64,000 bases of DNA from Pseudomonadota bacterium (GCA_021818505.1 JAKADX010000008.1:1-64000); one strand, 5' to 3'. Counted from the stretch's first letter, positions 1-8,567 are shown. Notes: generated by a model not told the origin, from the sequence alone. Made by a program: numbers and translations.

Positions 1-2454
1 CTGAACGGCGGCACCGAGATCGTCAGCGCCGGCGGCACCAGCTACGCCATGGCCGTCAGCGCCGGCGGCAGCGAGGTCGTGCTGGCCGGCGGCAGCGCGG
101 TCGTCTCCTCGGGGCAGACCGATTACGGCCAGACGGCCAGCGGCGGGACAATCATCGTCTCGTCCGGCGGCAAGACCAGCGGTGCCCTGCTGCTCAGCGG
201 CGGCACCGAGATCGTCTCCTCGGGCGCCACGGCGGACGCCACCACGGTCAGTTCCGGCGGCGTGTTCCACGTCCTGTCCGCCGGCTTCGACAGCGGCGGG
301 ATCGTCAGCAGCGGCGGCACTCTGATCGCCGATCAGACCGGCACCGGCGGCGTCGGCGCCAATGCCGTCGCCGATCTGGTGCTGAACGGCGGCACTGAGA
401 TCGCGATCAATCACGGCTGGGTGCAGAGTGCGACCGTCCAGGGCAGCCTGATCCTCTCCTCCACCGGCTTCGGCCAGTTCGACACGGCGGAGGCCGGTGG
501 CAGCATCTCGGTGCTGTCGGGCGCCTCGGTGAACATCACCACGGTCAGCAGCGGCGGCAGCCTGATCGTCTCCGCGGGGGCCGAGGCCGACGCAACGACC
601 GTCGGCAGCGGCGGTGTCGCGCGCGTGCTCGGCCTCGACGTGCGCGGCGCGGTGGCAAACGGCGGGACGGAGATCGTCTCCGCCGGCGGCACCGCCGACT
701 ATACCGCGGTCAACAGCGGCGGCAGCCAGATCGTGCTGGCCGGCGGCAGCGCGGTCGTCTCCTCGGGGCAGACGGATTACGGCCAGACGGCGAGCGGCGG
801 GACCATCATCGTCTCCTCCGGCGGCACGACCAGCGGCGCGACCGTGCTGAGCGGCGGCACGCAGATCGTCTCCTCCGGCGCCACGACGGACGCCACCACG
901 GTCAGTTCCGGCGGCGTGTTCCACGTCCTGTCCGCCGGCTTCGACAGCGGCGGGATCGTCAGCAGCGGCGGCACTCTGATCGCCGATCAGACCGGCACCG
1001 GCGGTTACAGCGCCAATGCCTTCGCCGACCGCGTGCTGAACGGCGGCACCGAAATCGCCATCAATCACGGCTGGGTGCAGAGTGCGACCGTCCAGGGCAA
1101 CCTGATCCTCTCCTCCACCGGCTTCGGCCAGTTCGACATGGCGCAGGCCGGCGGCAGCATCTCGGTGCTGTCGGGCGCGTCGGTGAACATCACCACGGTC
1201 AGCAGCGGCGGCAGCCTGCTCCTCGCCGCGGGCGCGCAGGCTGACGCCACGACGGTCAGCAGCGGCGGTGTCGCGCGCGTGCTCGGCCTCGATGTTCGCG
1301 GCGCGGTGCAGAGCGGCGGGACGGAGATTGTCTCGTCGGGCGGCTTCGCCGAATACACCGCGGTCAACAGCGGCGGCAGCCAGATCGTGCTGGCCGGCGG
1401 CAGCGCGATCGTGTCCTCGGGGCAGACGGATTACGGCCTGACGGCCAGCGGCGGGACGATCGAGGTCGCCTCGGGCGGCACCGCGCGCGCCGCGAAAGTG
1501 TTTGATGGCGGGTCCCTGACCGTCTCCGGCGGCGGCTCGGCCGTGGTGCCCACGATCGGCAACGGCGGCACGCTCGACCTGCTTTCCGGCGCCGTGGTCG
1601 GCGGGGCGATCCTGTTCACGGGTGCCACCGGCGATCTGGTCATCGGCGATGCGGCGCCGCCCGCCAACCCGGTCGGCGGCTTCGTCTCGGGCGGCGATAC
1701 GATCGATCTGACGCAGCTGCTGTTCTTCGGCAATACCAGCGTCGGCTTCGACACGGCCACCGACGTGCTGACGGTGGTCGAGGGCGGCACCTCGGCGACC
1801 GTGCAGCTGGTCAGTGCGAATTATTCCGGCCTCACCTGGACGGCGGAATACGATGCCGGCGGCGGCACGCAGATCGTCGTCTGCTTCCTCGCCGGCACGC
1901 ACATCGCCACACCCATGGGCCCGGTGCCGGTGGAAAGCCTGCGCGCCGGCGATCGCGTGCTCACGGCCGAGGGCGCGGCCATGCCGGTGCGCTGGCTGGG
2001 TGCCCAGACCGTCGATACGCGCTTCGCCGATCCGATGCGCGCGCTGCCGATCCGCATCCGCGCCGGCGCGCTCGGCCCGAACCTGCCCGAGCGCGACCTG
2101 TTCGTCTCCCCCAGCCACGGCGTGCTGATCGACGGGCTGCTGGTCCATGCCGGCGCGCTGGTCAACGCCAGCAGCATCGTCCGCGTCACCCGCACCCCGA
2201 CGCGCCTCGTCTATTACCACGTCGAACTCGACACGCACGCGTTGCTGCTGGCCGAGGGCGTGGCGGCCGAGAGCTACCTGGAGATCGTGCAGGACCTGCC
2301 CTTCGACAACGCCGCCGAGCGTCCCGCCCTCCCCGGCCAGCCGGCCGAGCTGCCCTATCCGCGCGTCCGCTCGCACCGGCAGGTGCCGCACGCGTTGCGC
2401 GCTCGCCTCGCTGCCCGTGCTGCCGCGCTGCTCCCGGTATCGGCCGTGGCGTAG
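1..2454 (+). CDS. AIDA-type repeat surface protein with C-terminal Hint_2 domain (5' truncated by window edge)
   Basis: The frame is open from base 1, so the gene starts outside the window; 817 residues are visible. Residues about 1-560 are short Ser/Gly-rich units (GGT.IVSSGG type, as in AIDA/adhesin repeats), arranged in a 218-residue superrepeat. A Hint_2 (hedgehog/intein-like) domain starts at Cys628 (CFLAGTHIAT), continues through a VESLRAGDRV block and an SPSHGVL block, and ends near residue 775 with HALLLAEG and ESYLE. Proteins of this build are common in Acetobacteraceae and Rhodobacteraceae and are presumed secreted or surface exposed. Whether the Hint domain self-cleaves here is unknown. 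Family assignment is firm; function is inferred. Confidence 0.9.
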   Translation: MNGGTEIVSAGGTSYAMAVSAGGSEVVLAGGSAVVSSGQTDYGQTASGGTIIVSSGGKTSGALLLSGGTEIVSSGATADATTVSSGGVFHVLSAGFDSGGIVSSGGTLIADQTGTGGVGANAVADLVLNGGTEIAINHGWVQSATVQGSLILSSTGFGQFDTAEAGGSISVLSGASVNITTVSSGGSLIVSAGAEADATTVGSGGVARVLGLDVRGAVANGGTEIVSAGGTADYTAVNSGGSQIVLAGGSAVVSSGQTDYGQTASGGTIIVSSGGTTSGATVLSGGTQIVSSGATTDATTVSSGGVFHVLSAGFDSGGIVSSGGTLIADQTGTGGYSANAFADRVLNGGTEIAINHGWVQSATVQGNLILSSTGFGQFDMAQAGGSISVLSGASVNITTVSSGGSLLLAAGAQADATTVSSGGVARVLGLDVRGAVQSGGTEIVSSGGFAEYTAVNSGGSQIVLAGGSAIVSSGQTDYGLTASGGTIEVASGGTARAAKVFDGGSLTVSGGGSAVVPTIGNGGTLDLLSGAVVGGAILFTGATGDLVIGDAAPPANPVGGFVSGGDTIDLTQLLFFGNTSVGFDTATDVLTVVEGGTSATVQLVSANYSGLTWTAEYDAGGGTQIVVCFLAGTHIATPMGPVPVESLRAGDRVLTAEGAAMPVRWLGAQTVDTRFADPMRALPIRIRAGALGPNLPERDLFVSPSHGVLIDGLLVHAGALVNASSIVRVTRTPTRLVYYHVELDTHALLLAEGVAAESYLEIVQDLPFDNAAERPALPGQPAELPYPRVRSHRQVPHALRARLAARAAALLPVSAVA
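79..1470 (+). repeat. 654-bp tandem in-frame repeat, two full copies plus a partial third
   Basis: The string GTGCTGGCCGGCGGCAGCGC begins at 79 and 733, and a near-identical copy begins at 1387, giving an exact 654-base period (218 codons). Long stretches, such as the region around the STGFGQFD codons, are nearly identical between copies one and two. Copy three breaks off after about 80 bases. The repeat lies wholly inside the AIDA-type gene and keeps its frame. Confidence 0.9.
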
Positions 2455-2630
2455 CGGCGGGCGCAACCGGCGGGGCCGCGCCCCGATCGGGTGGCTGCAA
2501 CGAAAACGGGCAGCCGGTCCCGAGCGCGAATGTGACAAGGCCGAGGCACCTGCCTGGCCTGTCGGCAAAGCGGCGTGCCCAAAAATGCGCCAAAGCGGCC
2601 GGAGCGGTCATCCTCACCTTCTCGCGAGTC

Positions 2631-2645
2631 TGGCACGGTTCTTGT
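2631..2645 (+). promoter_or_regulatory. sigma54-like -24/-12 promoter for the ammonium transporter
   Basis: TGGCACG (2631-2637), four bases, then TTGT matches the TGGCACG-N4-TTGC consensus of RpoN promoters with a single mismatch in the -12 dinucleotide. It lies about 35 bases upstream of the GTG start at 2680. NtrC/sigma54 control of amt genes under nitrogen limitation is well known. No clear NtrC palindrome was found upstream. Confidence 0.6.
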
Positions 2646-2679
2646 TCCCCGCGGCGCTTCGAAATCGGGGAAAACCATC

Positions 2680-3942
2680 GTGCAGCATGTCGTACCGGGC
2701 GATGTCGCCTGGGTCCTGGTCAGCACCATCCTGGTGCTGCTGATGACCGTTCCTGGGCTGGCGCTGTTCTACGCCGGCATGGTCCGCAAGAAGAACGTGC
2801 TCGCGATCATGATGCAGTCGTTCATGCTGTGCGCGGCGATGACCGTTGTGTGGGTGGTCGCCGGTTATTCGCTGGCCTTCACCAATGGCGATGCCTGGCT
2901 GGGCGACCTGTCGCGGCTGTTCCTGAACGGGCTGGCCGCCGGCTGGGACAGGCCGTTCACCCTGGGCGCCGGCACCGCCGCCGCGCAGCCGACGACCATC
3001 CCGGAGTCGGTCTTCCTGATGTTCCAGATGGCCTTCGCCATCATCACCCCCGCCGTGGTGACGGGCAGTTGCGCCGATCGGATGAAGTTTTCGGCGCTGT
3101 TGCTGTTCTTCACGCTATGGTCGCTGGTGGTGTACGCCCCGCTGGCGCACTGGGTCTGGGCACCGACTGGCTGGCTGGCGCAGATGGGGGTGGCCGATTT
3201 CGCCGGCGGCACGGTGGTCGAGATCAACTGCGGCGTCTCCGGCCTAGTCTGCGCGCTGATGCTGGGCCGCCGCCTCGGCTACGGGCAGGAGAACATGGCG
3301 CCCTGGAACCTCAGCTACGCCGTGATCGGCGCCTCCCTGCTGTGGGTCGGTTGGATGGGCTTCAACTCCGGCGGCGCGCTGGGGGCCAACGGCCGGGCCG
3401 GCATGGCGGTGCTGGTCACGCAGATCGCCGCGGCCGGCGGGACATTGAGCTGGACCTTCGCGGAGTGGTTCCTGCGCGGCAAACCCTCGGTGCTCGGCGC
3501 GATCTCGGGCGCCGTCGCCGGGCTGGTGGCGATCACCCCGGCCGCCGGGTTCGTGCTGCCCGGACCCGCTCTCGCCATTGGTCTCGTCGTCGGCGCGGTT
3601 TGCTTCTGGTCGGCGACCAGCCTGAAAGCGGCGCTGGGCTATGACGACAGCCTCGATGCGTTCGGGGTCCACGGCGTGGGCGGCATCATTGGCACGCTGG
3701 CGACCGGCTGGTTCGCCTTCGGCCCGCTATCCGCCGGCCCGGACGCCCCGGCCGGCACCGCCATCGGCGGGACGCACTTGCTGGGCGTCCAGGCGGTCGC
3801 GGTCGCGGCGACCGTCACCTGGTGCGGCGGGGCAAGCTGGGTGCTGCTGAAGCTCACCGACCTTCTCGTCGGCCTGCGCGTCACGCGCGAGGAGGAGCGC
3901 GAGGGCCTCGACGTCGTCCTGCACGGCGAGCAGGTGTTCTGA
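2680..3942 (+). CDS. amtB: Ammonium transporter (Amt/Mep/Rh family) with Glu in the first twin-His position
   Basis: Inner-membrane ammonium channel/transporter, 420 residues with about 11 membrane helices. The GTG at 2680 is chosen because a GGGGA ribosome site sits just before it and the membrane domain begins at once; the frame is open upstream but that part is low-complexity. The second pore histidine is present (DAFGVHGVGG, His331). The first, in the motif GGTVVHIN of E. coli AmtB, reads GGTVVEIN here (Glu181, codon GAG at 3220). That is the substitution seen in fungal Mep1/Mep3. No glnK lies next to it, although the two genes are usually coupled. A sigma54-like promoter precedes it. Confidence 0.93.
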   Translation: MQHVVPGDVAWVLVSTILVLLMTVPGLALFYAGMVRKKNVLAIMMQSFMLCAAMTVVWVVAGYSLAFTNGDAWLGDLSRLFLNGLAAGWDRPFTLGAGTAAAQPTTIPESVFLMFQMAFAIITPAVVTGSCADRMKFSALLLFFTLWSLVVYAPLAHWVWAPTGWLAQMGVADFAGGTVVEINCGVSGLVCALMLGRRLGYGQENMAPWNLSYAVIGASLLWVGWMGFNSGGALGANGRAGMAVLVTQIAAAGGTLSWTFAEWFLRGKPSVLGAISGAVAGLVAITPAAGFVLPGPALAIGLVVGAVCFWSATSLKAALGYDDSLDAFGVHGVGGIIGTLATGWFAFGPLSAGPDAPAGTAIGGTHLLGVQAVAVAATVTWCGGASWVLLKLTDLLVGLRVTREEEREGLDVVLHGEQVF

Positions 3943-3952
3943 TCCCACCGCG

Positions 3953-4513
3953 CTACCGCATCCCCCGCAGCGCGAAGCCCATGCTGACCCAGCTCGCGCC
4001 CTGGATGATGAGTTCGACCGCGATGATGGTGCCCAGCACCCACAGGCCGGACCACGGCAGGCTGATATAGAGCAGCACCGCCAGCGCCAGGCTGATCACG
4101 CCGCCGATCAGCAGCAGCCACCAGCCATGCACCTCGCGGTGGCGCAGCGCGATGACGATGCGCAGCACGCCGCCGACCGCGAGTGCCGCCAGCAGGAAGA
4201 TCGTGAGGAGGATCGATCCCTGCACCGGCTCGCCCATGATCAGCAGCCCGCCGACGATGTAGAGCGCGCCACAGAGCAGCGCGAAGAGGAAGCTCGCCCA
4301 GCCCTTGTTGGCGAAGGCGTGGATGATCTGCACGATGCCGCTCACCACCAGCACCGCGCCGATGAAGATGACGCTGAGCAGCGTGACCAGCACCGTGTCG
4401 CCCAGCGCGAGCACGCCGCCGATCAGCATGATGATGCCCAGGCCCACGAACCAGCCCCACTTGCCCGCCAGTTCGCCCATTCCGACCGGGCGGGGAGATG
4501 TGTTTTCGGACAT
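3953..4513 (-). CDS. HdeD family acid-resistance-like membrane protein (DUF308)
   Basis: A 186-residue protein with about six transmembrane segments in three helix pairs, matching the DUF308/HdeD family (KWGWFVGLGIIMLIGG, then WASFLFALLCGALYIVGG and WWLLLIGGVISLALAV). HdeD is linked to acid resistance in E. coli; in alphaproteobacteria the role is not established. The start was set at ATG 4513 (MSENTSP) because longer in-frame starts give an Arg-rich leader with no family match. It converges on the amt gene with only 10 bases between stops. Confidence 0.85.
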   Translation of the reverse strand: MSENTSPRPVGMGELAGKWGWFVGLGIIMLIGGVLALGDTVLVTLLSVIFIGAVLVVSGIVQIIHAFANKGWASFLFALLCGALYIVGGLLIMGEPVQGSILLTIFLLAALAVGGVLRIVIALRHREVHGWWLLLIGGVISLALAVLLYISLPWSGLWVLGTIIAVELIIQGASWVSMGFALRGMR

Positions 4514-4545
4514 CGCGCGCATCCCTGGTTGTTGCCTTCGGCGCG

Positions 4546-5034
4546 TCAGTCGGCGGCGAGGGTGAGGTTCCAGATGCAGGCGGGATAGCGGCGCCAGAGC
4601 TGGCCGTAGAAGGTCCGACCCTCGAACCGGCCGCTGATCCACCGGTCGCCCGCCTGCATGACCACCTCCCCGGACGGGTCGATCGTGCCACGGAAGCCGA
4701 AGAAGCGTGCCTGGTCGCCGGAGACCTTGAACCCGCTGATCCGGTAGTCAACACAAGTGCTGTGTTGCATCGGGTTGTAGCTGACGACCGCGGTTCCGAC
4801 GTAGCTGCCGGACAGGTCGGCGGCCGGCGGCCGCGCCGGCAACGGGGTGCCGAGCGGCTCGGCCGGCGTCGCCGGCGCCGGCTGCGCGCCGGGCAGCGCT
4901 TGCGGTCCCGCCGGGAAGGTCAGGCTGAATGGCGGGGCGGTGCCGAGCCTGGTGCCGCTCGGGGTCTGGTACTCCGCGCAGCCCGCCGCGCAGGCCACCA
5001 GCGCCGCAGGCCACAGGTGCCGATGCCATGTCAT
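4546..5034 (-). CDS. Putative lipoprotein of unknown function
   Basis: 162 residues. The N-terminus is a lipoprotein signal: a short charged start, then a hydrophobic stretch ending in the lipobox L12-V13-A14-C15. A Pro/Ala-rich linker spans about residues 40-70. A C-terminal domain of about 90 residues follows, with YVGTAVVSYNPMQHSTC, SGRFEGRTFYGQLWRR and a final Cys, suggesting a small beta-structured domain with a possible disulfide. No family was recognised with confidence. It lies upstream of the HdeD-like gene on the same strand, 32 bases away, and could be cotranscribed with it. Confidence 0.6.
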   Translation of the reverse strand: MTWHRHLWPAALVACAAGCAEYQTPSGTRLGTAPPFSLTFPAGPQALPGAQPAPATPAEPLGTPLPARPPAADLSGSYVGTAVVSYNPMQHSTCVDYRISGFKVSGDQARFFGFRGTIDPSGEVVMQAGDRWISGRFEGRTFYGQLWRRYPACIWNLTLAAD

Positions 5035-5118
5035 CGCGACCGAAAACCTCTGTCGGACAATTGGCGTCAGGCTATCGTGGCACCGAGGCGAGGCTCAACG
5101 CACGCTTTGGCGCGCCGC

Positions 5119-6216
5119 TCACCGCGCGGCGCGCAAGCGGCGCGACAGTTCGAGCCGGTACCAGGCCAGCAGTCCCGGCACGCCCAACATCACGTCCGGC
5201 ACGCGATGCGCCAGGGACACCGCCAGCGCGGCGTCGGGCGGCAGCCCGAGCAGGTAGCCAAGCCCGACGAAGCCGGCTTCCTGCACGCCCAGGCCGGCGG
5301 GGACGATGAAGGCGAAGCCCCGCAGCGCATTGGTCAGGCTCTCCAGGATCACGGCGCCCCCGAAACCCGCCGGGTGCGCGGTGAACTGCGTGACCAGCCA
5401 GACCTCCACCGCGCCGATCATAAAGCAGGCGAAGTGCAGGGCGAGCGCCTGCGCCAGCCGGCCGCGGCCGGCCCAGACCGCGTCGCTGCCCTCCTGCAGC
5501 CGTAGGCCGGAGGCGGGGCGCGCGACGGCCCAGCGGGCGGCGAGTGCGGCCAGCAGCCGGTCGATCCGGCGCAGGCCGCCGTGGCGCTGCGCGGCGTAGA
5601 AACCGCCGATCGCCAGCGCCGCCAGCCCGACGCCGGCGGCGGCATTCAACGCCCGGACCCCGATCCCGGCGACCGATGCCAACAGGGCGAGGCCAAGCAG
5701 CGCGAAGGCGATCTGCGCGGTCGCCTGCAACAGCAGGTCCGCGAGGATGCTCGCGGTCGCGGTGCCGACCGGCACGCGCCAGAACGTCAGCAGCCGCGCG
5801 CCCACCAACTCGCCGCCGATACTCGCCACGGGGAGCAGCACGTCCACCGATTCGCGGATCCAGCGCAGCAGCAGGCAGGCGGAGAACGGCACCGTCGCGA
5901 CGCCGCCGAGCAGCCGCGCCCAGGCGATCGCGTAGCCGAGGATGATGACGCCCCGCAGCAGCACGATCGCACCCAGGCCCAGGCCCATCCCGGCGAACAC
6001 CCGCAGCACCGCGGCGGCATTGGCCGAGACGGTCAGCCACACCGTCACCGCCACGCCGAGCGTGAAGGCGAGCCAGACGGCCGCGCCGAACCTCTCGCGC
6101 GCCGGCCCGGTCAGGCGCCACGCCCGAGATAGGCCTCGGCGGCGTAGCGGCGCATCATGCGGTGCGAGGTGAACACGGCCCCCACCTTGCTGATCGCCCC
6201 CTTCATCACCCGGCAC
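5119..6216 (-). CDS. HpnL-like flippase-domain membrane protein
   Basis: Integral membrane protein with about eight helices of the LPG_synthase_TM/flippase-like superfamily. The conserved RESVDVLLPVASIGGELVGA block and a Gly-rich FIVPAGLGVQEAGFVGLGY block near the C-terminus resemble the hopanoid-associated HpnL family, thought to move lipids or hopanoid precursors. The start is uncertain. The only ATG (6216) overlaps the phosphorylase gene by 106 bases. A CTG at 6114, sharing CTGA with the phosphorylase stop, would give a 331-residue protein starting just before the first helix. No other hopanoid gene is nearby. Confidence 0.8.
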   Translation of the reverse strand: MPGDEGGDQQGGGRVHLAPHDAPLRRRGLSRAWRLTGPARERFGAAVWLAFTLGVAVTVWLTVSANAAAVLRVFAGMGLGLGAIVLLRGVIILGYAIAWARLLGGVATVPFSACLLLRWIRESVDVLLPVASIGGELVGARLLTFWRVPVGTATASILADLLLQATAQIAFALLGLALLASVAGIGVRALNAAAGVGLAALAIGGFYAAQRHGGLRRIDRLLAALAARWAVARPASGLRLQEGSDAVWAGRGRLAQALALHFACFMIGAVEVWLVTQFTAHPAGFGGAVILESLTNALRGFAFIVPAGLGVQEAGFVGLGYLLGLPPDAALAVSLAHRVPDVMLGVPGLLAWYRLELSRRLRAAR

Positions 6217-7886
6217 CAGCCGGCCGGGTCGTCGTGGAACAGCGGCAGCACCGTGCCCTCCAGCTTATCCAGCAGGGCGCGGCCGTGCGTCTCCGGCGCA
6301 TCGCCCTCGCGGCCGATGGCCCAGCCGGTCACGCCCTCGATGCAGCCCTCCACCCACCAGCCATCGAGCACGCTCAGGCTCGGCACTCCGTTAAGCGCCG
6401 CCTTCATGCCGCTGGTGCCGGACGCCTCCAGCGGCGGCTGGGGCGTGTTGAGCCACACATCAGCCCCGGCCACCAGCCGGCGCGCCAGCGCGAAGTCGTA
6501 ACCGGGCAGGAAGGCCATCGTCACTGCCCCGCGCAGGCGCGCGATGTCGGCCTGCAGGCGGGCGATCAGTTCGCGCCCGCCCTCGTCGCGCGGATGCGCC
6601 TTGCCGGCGAACACCACCTGGAACGGATGGCGCCGCGCGATCGCCGCCAGCCGGTCGGGGGCGTCCAGCAACAGATGCGGCCGCTTGTAGCCGGTGATGC
6701 GCCGGGCGAAGGCCAGTACCGGCAGCGCGGGGTCGAACGCTGGCCCGCCCGCCGCACGGATCAGGTCCAGCAACTCTGCCTTCGCCGCGTCGTGCGCGGC
6801 GCGCACATCCGCGTCCGATAGCTGATCCGCGCGGCCGAGCAGTTCCGGCTCGTGCGTCCAGTGCGGCACCAGTGCGTCGAACAGACGGGCGAAAGTGGGA
6901 TGCGCCCAGGTTTGCGGGTGCACGCCGTTGGTGACGGCACGGATCGGATAGCCGGGGAACATGCGCGCCGCTGTCTGCTGGTGCCGCTCGGCCACACCGT
7001 TGACGTAGGAACTCAGGTTGAGCGCCAGCCGTGTCATGTTCAGCGTATCATCACCCGCCAGGCGGCGCAGCACGCCCTGGTCGATGAAATCGCCGAGCAG
7101 GCGCTGCACCAGGGCGTAGTCGAAACGGTCGTGACCCGCCTCGACCGGCGTGTGCGTGGTGAACACGCAGCTTTCCCGCACCCGTGCCACGTCATACGGG
7201 AAACCGCCCTCGGCGCTGGTCGGCGTCTGCGGATAGCGGCGCAACAGCGAGATCGCGAGCAGCGCCGCGTGGCCTTCGTTGAGATGATACGTGGCGATCT
7301 CGAACCCCAGTGCGCGCAGCAGCCGCTCCCCGCCGATGCCCAGGACGATTTCCTGCTTCAGCCGCATCGTGGCATCACCGCCATAGAGGCGCCCGGTGAT
7401 GGCGCGATCGGCCGGGTCGTTCCCGGGCACATCCGTATCCAGCAGCAGGATCGGGACGACGTTGCCGTTGGGACGTTGCAGCATGTGCAGCCAGGGACGT
7501 ATCCAGACCAGTCGTCCCTCGATCTCGATCGCCGCCATCGCCGGGAGCGCCAGCGCCTCCTGCTGCGGGTCCCAGGGGTCCGGCGCGTCACCCTGGCGGC
7601 CGGAGGGATCCATCTCCTGACGCAGATAGCCGTCGCGGCTGATCAGGGTGACGAACACCATCGGCAGCCCGAGATCGGCGGCAGTCCGCGCGGTATCGCC
7701 CGCCAGTATCCCAAGCCCGCCGCTGTAGGTCGGCATGTCCGGCCGGATCGCGATCTCCATCGAGAAATAGGCGAGCCGCGTGCGCGCGACATACTGGTCG
7801 ATCGCGAGCGTCCCAACCTGGCGCGTCGCCGCGCGCCGCAGCCACGGACCGGACCGATCGTCGGTGGAGACCAGGATGGTCGGCAT
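6111..7886 (-). CDS. glgP: Alpha-glucan (glycogen/starch) phosphorylase
   Basis: Releases glucose 1-phosphate from alpha-1,4-glucans using pyridoxal phosphate in the cytoplasm. 591 residues, the size of the short TIGR02094-type phosphorylases rather than the 800-residue form. The N-terminal block AYFSMEIAIRPDMPTYSGGL is typical. The PLP-binding lysine lies in EASGTSGMKAALNG, about residue 493. ATG 7886 (MPTILV) has an AAGGGA ribosome site; the 16 in-frame residues upstream lack support. The HpnL-like gene overlaps its stop codon. The debranching partner glgX lies far away, at 47599-49743. Confidence 0.93.
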   Translation of the reverse strand: MPTILVSTDDRSGPWLRRAATRQVGTLAIDQYVARTRLAYFSMEIAIRPDMPTYSGGLGILAGDTARTAADLGLPMVFVTLISRDGYLRQEMDPSGRQGDAPDPWDPQQEALALPAMAAIEIEGRLVWIRPWLHMLQRPNGNVVPILLLDTDVPGNDPADRAITGRLYGGDATMRLKQEIVLGIGGERLLRALGFEIATYHLNEGHAALLAISLLRRYPQTPTSAEGGFPYDVARVRESCVFTTHTPVEAGHDRFDYALVQRLLGDFIDQGVLRRLAGDDTLNMTRLALNLSSYVNGVAERHQQTAARMFPGYPIRAVTNGVHPQTWAHPTFARLFDALVPHWTHEPELLGRADQLSDADVRAAHDAAKAELLDLIRAAGGPAFDPALPVLAFARRITGYKRPHLLLDAPDRLAAIARRHPFQVVFAGKAHPRDEGGRELIARLQADIARLRGAVTMAFLPGYDFALARRLVAGADVWLNTPQPPLEASGTSGMKAALNGVPSLSVLDGWWVEGCIEGVTGWAIGREGDAPETHGRALLDKLEGTVLPLFHDDPAGWCRVMKGAISKVGAVFTSHRMMRRYAAEAYLGRGA

Positions 7887-8010
7887 GGCATCGTTCCCTT
7901 GTCTGCACGGCCCGGCGCTGCCGGCCCTGCGCAATCCTGCGCAGAATCCATCGTGGCAGGCAGACAGGTGTTTGTGATGTGCGGCGCCGACCGGAATGGC
8001 GACCGCGCCC

Positions 8011-8027
8011 GTTCAGCCGGGGTTCAG
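8011..8027 (+). promoter_or_regulatory. Direct-repeat operator GTTCAG-N5-GTTCAG (site A)
   Basis: Two GTTCAG half-sites at 8011-8016 and 8022-8027, an 11-base period. The second half-site ends 61 bases before the ATG of the ferritin-like gene, and a TGTATCC -10-like element starts about 9 bases after it. An 11-base direct repeat overlapping the -35 region is the usual site architecture of OmpR/PhoB-family regulators such as PhoP. The identical element occurs at 8664-8680. Confidence 0.65.
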
Positions 8028-8087
8028 GTTGCGCGTGTATCCGACCTGCAACCGCCGCTTCCAGCGGTTCAGGCACAGGAGAATCAC

Positions 8088-8567
8088 ATGAACGCAGTCT
8101 CTCTGCGAACGGTACTCGCGGCACTTGGCATCGGCGCAATCGTCGCGTCGGGTGCCGCTTACGCCGCCAACACCTTGCAGCCGTCCACCAGCAAGGATCT
8201 GACGGACGCCATGAAGACCGAGGCGTTCGTCACCCTGAAATACATGGCCTACGCCGATGCGGCGCGCGCGCGCGGCAACACCCAGCTTGCCGCCCTGTTC
8301 GACAGAATCGCCGACAGCGAGCGCCGCAATCACTTCGCTGCCCATGCGCAGATGGCGGGGCTGGTCGGCGCCGATGGCGACAACCTGATGGACGCCATCA
8401 AGGGCGAAGCTTACGAGAGTGAAAAAATGTATCCGAAGATGGCACAGCGCGCCACCATCGTGGGCGACAAGGAGGCGGCCAAACATTTCCGTCAGGTTGC
8501 CACCGACGAGGCGCAGCACCGTGACGTGTACCAGGCCGAAGTGAACAGGCTGGTCGCGAAGAAATAA
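8088..8567 (+). CDS. Exported ferritin-like (rubrerythrin-type) protein
   Basis: 159 residues. A Sec-type signal peptide with AYA-A cleavage near residues 26/27 directs it to the periplasm. The rest is a four-helix ferritin-like domain with candidate di-iron ligands E45, E78/H82, E107 or E110, and E141/H144. The second ExxH motif is normal (EAQH), but the first reads E-RRN-H, one residue longer than usual. There is no rubredoxin-like zinc/iron domain. Likely roles are iron binding or peroxide detoxification outside the cytoplasm. A CAGGAG ribosome site precedes ATG 8088. It shares an operator with the next operon. Confidence 0.8.
   Translation: MNAVSLRTVLAALGIGAIVASGAAYAANTLQPSTSKDLTDAMKTEAFVTLKYMAYADAARARGNTQLAALFDRIADSERRNHFAAHAQMAGLVGADGDNLMDAIKGEAYESEKMYPKMAQRATIVGDKEAAKHFRQVATDEAQHRDVYQAEVNRLVAKK

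Noticed and set aside
1-1470. Regular short repeats resembling a repeat array
   Set aside because: They are codon-phased AIDA-type protein repeats without spacers, not CRISPR or noncoding DNA.
2472-2484. GGGGC-CGC-GCCCC hairpin after the Hint gene
   Set aside because: Five-base stem with a three-base loop and no T-run; too weak to call.
6852-8087. Long upstream extension of the ferritin-like frame
   Set aside because: It is antisense to glgP; the real start at 8088 has a ribosome site and begins a signal peptide.
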